A program made the position numbers and the translations under genes. Below the pieces are notes generated by a model. That model searched no databases. It was not told the origin of the DNA and saw only the letters and a list, made by a program, of their open reading frames with translations. A DNA stretch of 64,000 nt from assembly GCA_015499995.1 (NCBI GenBank), contig JADNRV010000140.1, positions 1 to 64,000 of the forward strand, given 5' to 3'. This stretch comes from Flammula alnicola. Taxonomy: Eukaryota; Basidiomycota; Agaricomycetes; Agaricales; Strophariaceae. Positions 57,901 to 64,000 of this stretch are shown here, in pieces (positions within the stretch are counted from its first letter, which is position 1; each line of letters starts with the position of its first letter).

Positions 57901-60802
57901 TAATAGGAAATGAATAATTAATTACTTAATACATTGATTATACAATAAATATAAAATAAATCACTGCACAGGTGACCAGATTCCATTTTTCATTCTGTTT
58001 TGCATTCCGTTCCAGCAAATTCTGGTGCCCATACCAGATTCCAGGTCAATCCGTTATCCATTCTACTGGACTGACATCTGGTATTTTGGCTGGTCCCTGT
58101 GCCAAACCCATTCCACCAGAATCACCTGGAATCCACATGGATTCTGCCAGATTCCACTAGGAATCCATGGGAGACACATAAGAACTCCTCCTTTTGATGC
58201 CTCAGCTGCATATAATGAAAGACGAAGTGATCATACAATCAAATAAAAACAACCATGTTTGTTGCATAGGTGGTGTTTGGATTTAAGCGAAGATATGCAC
58301 ATGAGATAAGTGCTTGCTTGAATGTGTCAAGGGCGATGATCCAGCAAGCTGCATTGTACAATGAGTAAGCAGATTGTCAGAGGTCTGGGCACCAGCAATC
58401 CAGCCCAAAACATGAAAGACATGCCTGGATGTAGCTGAGCATATGCTCTTCAACAAGGCATGCTTGGCTTGCGATGTGACCTTCCACTGCAGACATAGCA
58501 GTGCCGATTTGAACTAAATGCCAAGGAATAAGTTCAGGGCCTGATTCTTGAATGGAAAACAGTTGCGCTTCAGTAGAGAACCATGTTCTGAAGCTATTGA
58601 GAAGCTGGAAAGACAGGTTTTTGGGCACTTCCTTTGCATCAAGTAGGGCCCAGAGGATATGAAGGTGAAGAGCCATGGCCTTCTACATGACAATTAAATA
58701 GCATAAGTGAAAACCTAGGGAAAAGTGTAAAAGGTTACACATCTGTAGTCCACCTAAATCATCCAGCATCTCTTGTGGTAGGAAACAGTAAATTTGTGCC
58801 ACAGGTTTGATAATGGCTTTCTTCTTTTCTGATTTTGGAGGAGCTGCTTGATTAGTAGGAGGTTGTTGGTTTACACTATCATGGGCAAAACTGAATGATT
58901 GCAAGGCAGGAATAGTAGAGGATCAGACAGGAATAGTAGGGGATTGGACAGGAATAGTAGGAGGGATAGAAATGGTATGCAGTGCTGTGGCACCGAGGTT
59001 GTCTGATGACTTGAGTAAGTATTATGTGCTGGAGCAGTATGGGGCACAGGACCCGTGGACTTTCAGCGCCTCTTTCAGGGGGCAGAAAGGGATGTATTAT
59101 CACAACTGTCTTCCAGACGATGGCTCCATGAAAGAATAATGACAATGATGATGCCTGTGCGACATCTTTGCTCTAGTGCCAGCAAGTACAACACTTGGAG
59201 GCACTTTGCTCATTTGGATTGCAATTTTTTTTCTTCAGTGAAATCATGACAAATGATATGATGCAGTAAATGTGGTGGATCTGGGATGGAAAAAAAAGAG
59301 ACAAAGTATGCACCAGCTGACCACCTGAGAAGGACTTCAATGCATTATAGCATCATACAGTGCTATTTCTGTCAGATCATTCACGCCTTGCAATGCATGA
59401 GGCACTATAGCCATATAAGGGGCTGAGAGGTTGAGGATCAGAATTGGGATCACAACTTCTTCCAAATTCATGAATGGAGAGTTCTTTTAGCTTTGTTCCT
59501 TTTGTCCAGTCCAAATCTATATAAAAAGAGTGCTTTTACATTTCCCGCAAACATATTCTCATGTTCAGCCCTCCCTGGAATCCCAAGGATTATCCATCAG
59601 GGCTGCAAAACTGAGAATCTGCAGAGTGTCAGGCTTTGCCAGATGCAAAGTACATAGAAAATATTCTCTCAAATCCCTTATCCTGAGGACCCATCTGTTC
59701 ATTCTTGCTGGCTACTATGCTGAAGATCTTGGTTGTCCATGGTCAGTTGTGATCCCGCCATTTTTTGGCTTTTTATTATGACTTTGGAATTGGATGTGCG
59801 GCCAGCTAGTTAGGCTCCATAGACATAACCAGGCTAAAGCATGCCATCATCACCATCCATCATTCTCCACTGGCTGGTGAGCTATAGATAGATGCACTTT
59901 CTTCAGTCAGGCAGGGCTAGAAAATACATAAACCCCATCACTGGGATTCTAAATGCTTGACTGTAACCTTCCTGGAGATCTATAACATATAACAGCCATG
60001 CAAAACTATTACCAAGAAGCTCATGAAGAGGAGAACTTGGAGTAAGTCCATAGACTCCTGTCTCCATACTTGGTTAATCAAATACCACTCCCACCAGATT
60101 TGGGGGAAATTGGTTGTGCATGCAATTTCTTGTTTTATGCATCCACATTTATTTAACAAGCTTCTCAGATTGGGTGGCCAACCAACATGGGGGCCATTGC
60201 AGATGTGATTCACCACTTACAAGGCCTCAATTTTTATGACGCCTCCAACTGCAGACTCAGCAAGCCAACATACATTGGCACCATTATTGATCCAAGTATC
60301 TGCTGATGAGCCCCTAAATTTTATGGCTTTTTTAACTGCGGACTCAGCTCCAGTCTTCTTTCCTACTCCTGAGGCCCAAACTCTCAGAAATGTACATTTG
60401 TTATATCACATTTCTTGATTCTTTCACAATCTGACCACCACATTCTGTCATCATCGAAAGCTTATCCTCAGTCACAACTGTCGAGACCACATGGCGTTCC
60501 CTCAGCACTGGAACCCCAGCTCCAGTGAACAATTGAGTGTTCCACTCTCTATTTGCCAGCCAGATAAGTGCCAGTACCAGGGTGCTCAACCACCTCTTGT
60601 TGCTGAGCATGTTCCCTGGCTGCAACCAACTATAGACTACTCCAGATTTTTCTCTCCTGGTTTTCAACCACCACCAGTTATGAAGCACTGGGATCCCCTG
60701 CTTCCCTTTTATCAACCTCCCCCAATCACCCAGCACTGGAGTGCTCCACTGCCTGATCAGCTTCCCCTGGCCATGGAGTACTTGGATACTCTGCCGTCTG
60801 TG
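57901..60802. other. Decayed DNA with minor features
   Basis: 57965-58200 has GGAATCC/GGATTCC-like repeats and resembles a worn end of a family B/D-type element. The minus strand 58904-58377 has two open segments (Pro/Gln then Leu/Trp-rich) that could be exons of one hypothetical protein. Three 21-bp units beginning CAGGAATAGTAG lie at 58905-58966. A Pro/Gln-rich plus-strand stretch at 60236-60800 has QPPP..HW repeats. None is recognised. Confidence 0.35.
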
Positions 60803-61963
60803 CTGTACTTTACAGTCCCCCACCTGTCCGCATGGACTCCACGGACTCTATGGAATTCCATGGACAATCCGTGGACTTTTAACTTAATGGTGTTTTTCTT
60901 ACTTTTGGAAAAATTAGTCCACGGATGTCCATGGGCAGTCCACACAAAGTCCACACAAAGTCCATGCTCAGTCCACAGCATGAAATTAGCAGTAAATATC
61001 ATGTCTGTGGACTTCTGTGGACTTTCTGTGGACTTTGGACTTAGAGTCAACTCAGAGTTACATTAAGTTGCAAATACCAAAGTCCACAGAAAGTCCACGG
61101 AAAGTCCACGGAGAGTCCATGGACTTTTGTGGACTCAGAATTATAACCAAATGTACAATCCAATAAATTGATGATATTAAAAAAAACTATTGAAATACAT
61201 GCAGTACACTACTGAGTATGGTCGCGTTGTTGTCACCTCCGTGGTCGGTTCGGTCGTCAGGTTGGGTCGGTTGTTGCATCAGGCATGGCGGCGTGGTCAG
61301 GTCTGTCGTCGTGTTGGTCGTCGCTTGGTCTCCTGTCACGTCGGGTCAGCGGTCACCTTGTTGTCGCATCGGCATCGGGTAGGTGGTCGCGTTGTGGTCG
61401 CGTTGTGGTCACGTTGGTGGTCGCGTTGGTGGTCGCGTTGTGGTTGGGTCTGTCGTCGGGTCGTCGTCGGGTTGGTGGTCTCGTCGTCGGGATGGTCGTG
61501 GTGTCGTGGTCGGGTCCGTGGTCATCGCCATCACGTCATCATCGTTGCATCCGTGGTCGGGGTGGTGGTCGGGTGGTGGTCGCGTTGTGGTCGCCTCGGT
61601 GGTCGGGTCAGGTGATGGTCGGGTCGGTCGCCTGGTGGGTTGGGTCAGCGGTCGTCTTGTCGTCAGGTCGGTGGTCGCGTTGTGGTCGGGTCCGTCATCG
61701 GGTAGTGGTCGCGTTGGTGGTCTCGTCGTCGGGGTGGTCGTCGCTTCGTGCTTGGGTCCGTGGTCGGGTTGGTCGTCGTGTCGCGGTCGTCGTGTCGCGG
61801 TCGGGTCCGTGGTCAGCTCGCTGTTGCCTCGTCGTTGCCTCGGTCGTTGCGGCCGCACCTGTATGTGCCAGTATCATGTATGATACCTGGGCTGCCTGCC
61901 AATAAGGAGTGTACATCCACAAGGCTAACAACCCCCTTGGGCAGTTGCCCAACACTATGCAAC
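60803..61963 (+). mobile_element. Family A element A3, interrupted on the right
   Basis: It starts with the tip CTGTACTTTACAGTCCCCCA and matches A1 through the GTGGACT arrays, the AT-rich spacer (61140-61215) and a GTCGGTC-type CpG-rich core (61220-61855). It then joins the outer part of the A2 arm (CTGCCTGCCAATAAGG at about 61893) and is cut at 61963 by a hAT element. The right end would lie beyond the window. Confidence 0.75.
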
Positions 61964-64000
61964 TAGTGTTGTGGGCAGAACTCTGCCGCACTGCCGAGTT
62001 CTGCCAAAAACCGGCAGTCGCCAGGCAGCTGCCAAGAGGGGTCTGGCAGAACCCGGCAGAACATCAAAGTCGTGTGAAATGCTTCGGCATCGATAGAGAA
62101 GCGTCCGTGCAGAGTAGGAGAAGTGAAATTTTCATTTTGCACCTTAAAATGTCTGGTGGGAGGACATTTCCCGCTGTTGTCACCGAAAACTTTACTATTG
62201 CCAAGAAGCGCGATGACAGATCCAACCGCTATGAACTCAAATGCAATCACTGCTCTACCGTAATCATCAACCGTGATAACAATCATGTCAAGCACATCTC
62301 TGATGCCAGGAAGTGTCCAGGTGTGCCTCCCGAAAATCGGCAGCGTGCTCTGATCTTTCTCGCAGGAAAAAATGTCAATAATGACATTGTTATGTCAGCG
62401 CCGGCAGTGCAGACCGAAGGGCCAGACAGTCGTGGAACCGAAGATCAGAATGAAGCTTCTGCAAGTACCGCCTCCGTGTCCGGGAACACCCAAGTCATCC
62501 CAAAAAAGCGAAAAACAAGGGAAACCCTAGCTGGCTTGGTCGACTTTCCATTGACAGATCATCAAAAGCAGCGGGCCGATGTAAAACTCTTTCGGTGTGT
62601 GATAAGATTATATTACTAAGTGCTCAATTTTATTGAAATCTTTGACTAGGTTTATAGTGCACATGAATCTCCCATTCCGCCTCAGCGAGAATTGGTATTT
62701 TCGGGATTTTCTTCGTGATTTGTGTCCGCTGTATACTTCGCCGTCCTGATATGTAATTTCCCACTCAATCATGGATAGCGAGGCTGCACGAGTGCGTTTG
62801 GAGGAATTGGATCGTGTAAAGAAAAGCAAGAAGCTCACGTATTTGATTGATGGATGGGAAGATCTTTTGAAGCGAAGCATTTATGGGTCCGTGGCTGCAG
62901 AAGTCGGTAAATACCCGACCATACTCTCTCTTGAAGATATGACTGGAAACCAAGCAATGGCTGATGGAATCATGGGCGCAGCAGAGAAGTCGATGCAAGA
63001 AATGGACTTACTTGATGGGAAAAATTTCATTGCAATAACCACGGACAACCCAACCGTGATGCAGGCCTTCCGAAGGAAATTCCAAAATAAATATTTCTGG
63101 GTTCTTGTACGTCTCATTTACATGCTTTGTGTGCTTCCTGAGTGCTTATTATTACGTACAGTCGTTTGCGTGCTTTTTACATCAACTTAATACGCTCATC
63201 GGTGAAATATGCGCCTATCCACCAATGAAGAAGATCATTACTCAGGCAACACGAACTGTAACATTCTTCAACTCATCTCACTATTGGGGTGGACAAATGA
63301 AGGAGGAAGCGCAGAACTGCAAGGTTACCCGTGGCCTTAAGAAGAATTGTGAATCGAGGTTCTACGCAATAAGTCTGTTGTGTAATAGTGTAATAGAAAA
63401 TTGGTAATGTCTTCTCGCATTCTTTGAATTGTGAAGCATTCTCATTGACTTAAATTTAAGGGAGCCAATATCTCGAGTATGCTTTCAGCCAGAAGCACAG
63501 AAGAAGACAAATGGGCTTTCTCCCGTCGCAAGTGATGTCGTAATGATTGTTCTCCACACTCAAGAATTTTGGCGAAAGCTTCAGCAGCTTCTCAGATTTC
63601 TCAAACCTCTCGTTGATGCAATTGGCAACGTTGAGGCTCGAGACGCTAACCTGGCCGACTGTATGCTTGAGCTTCTACACTGCTCCAAAGCTCTTTCCGA
63701 GATCAAGACTGAGCACGATGACGATATCACCTTTTCTCTACACGCTCGCGCAGTCTTCAACCGTCGCTTTCTCGCTATGGACACCGATCATCACTCTCTC
63801 GCTCTCTTCCTTCATCCTCTCTGTCGCAAGCTTGCAGTCTCCACCATTGCGAAGGCCAGACCTTTCGAGAAGATGGTCAAAACGGCCTTGGATATCGCAA
63901 AAATGTGGCGATGGGGTGAATCAAGAGCTCGAGCCCTTGTCGAGAACTTACAGCAATACCACCAAGTTAAAGGACCGTTTGTTGGCGGCCATCGCAACAG
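61964..64000 (+). mobile_element. hAT DNA transposon, left part (nested in A3)
   Basis: It starts TAGTGTTGTGGGCAG, followed by subterminal repeats of GGCAGAAC/GTTCTGCC and AACCCGGCAG type (61975-62060). The preceding 8 bp, TATGCAAC, would be the target duplication. The A2 arm continues after the same ATGCAAC with unrelated sequence, which supports an insertion point here. The right end is outside the window. Confidence 0.7.
62149..64000 (+). pseudogene. hAT transposase, one nonsense codon, 3' end beyond window
   Basis: Exons 62149-62594, 62650-63106, 63162-63403 and 63461 onward join exactly in phase through 55-57-nt GT..AG introns. The N-terminus has a BED-type zinc finger (C-x2-C near ELKCNHC, then HVKH and a following Cys), then a basic linker. 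The catalytic fold shows DGWED (first Asp), TDNPTVM (second Asp), CFLH, a FFNSSHYWGG motif and ESRFYA. These follow hAT order as known. The only break is TGA at 62747-62749, where the family has Arg, consistent with CGA to TGA. The C-terminal Glu helix and dimerisation domain would lie partly outside. This is the only near-intact transposase in the window. Confidence 0.82.

Overview
The window looks like repeat-dominated nuclear DNA of a mushroom-forming basidiomycete (Agaricomycetes). The reasons are introns of about 48-95 nt with GT..AG borders, relics of LINE, Ty3/gypsy, DIRS-like and hAT elements of the kinds common in these fungi, a DUF6532-like gene, and a 2OG-Fe(II) dioxygenase-like relic resembling the TET/JBP-type family expanded in mushrooms. 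No species can be named from the sequence. There is no rRNA, no functional tRNA and no CRISPR array.

Layout. 1-7.07 kb keeps its CpGs and carries three minus-strand, multi-exon genes that can be spliced into long open proteins (one runs off the left edge). Their families are not recognised. This block is enriched in the palindrome ACGCGT. From 7.07 kb onward most of the sequence is CpG-poor repeat graveyard: a truncated LINE (7.6 kb), a TE-associated Cys/His-rich relic (11.8 kb), a gene relic split by two nested elements (15.7-19.6 kb), a heavily decayed gypsy pol (21.2 kb), a DIRS-like gag plus tyrosine-recombinase relic (24.8-26.7 kb), hAT relics (31, 54 kb), a chromodomain gypsy pol with its 3' LTR (42.8-45.5 kb), a hypothetical multi-exon gene (46.7-47.9 kb), a DUF6532-like gene (50.4-51.3 kb), a dioxygenase-like relic (51.3-52 kb) and, at the right edge, a nearly intact hAT transposase gene (62.1 kb to the end).

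The most striking content is a superfamily of non-autonomous elements (families A, B, C, D here). They share asymmetric terminal tips (one end GAGGTCTTT, the other CAGTACTTT or CTGTACTTT), subterminal arrays of short repeats, and 8-bp target-site duplications that I could read for A1, A2, B1, B2 and C1. Families A, C and D also carry tRNA-like modules with pol III A- and B-box-like sequences. The largest, A2 (31,791-40,518), is an 8.7-kb unit bounded by an exact 8-bp duplication. It contains a GC-rich core, roughly 0.75-kb near-identical internal inverted repeats, a second nested foldback and a CTG/CAG-rich minisatellite, but no recognisable transposase. A1 (2.07 kb) looks like an internally deleted relative and A3 is a copy interrupted by the hAT element. 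Two further hAT-type MITEs have exact 8-bp duplications.

How the parts relate: the elements are nested (B1 and C1 in one gene relic, A2 beside a hAT relic, a DIRS-like insertion inside D1, a hAT in A3). Most stop codons I could place fit C-to-T change at CpG (CGA to TGA). A CpG-rich family-A core at 10-11 kb and its CpG-decayed relative at 57 kb show the same process side by side. Coordinates of splice sites were read by eye and are inferences.
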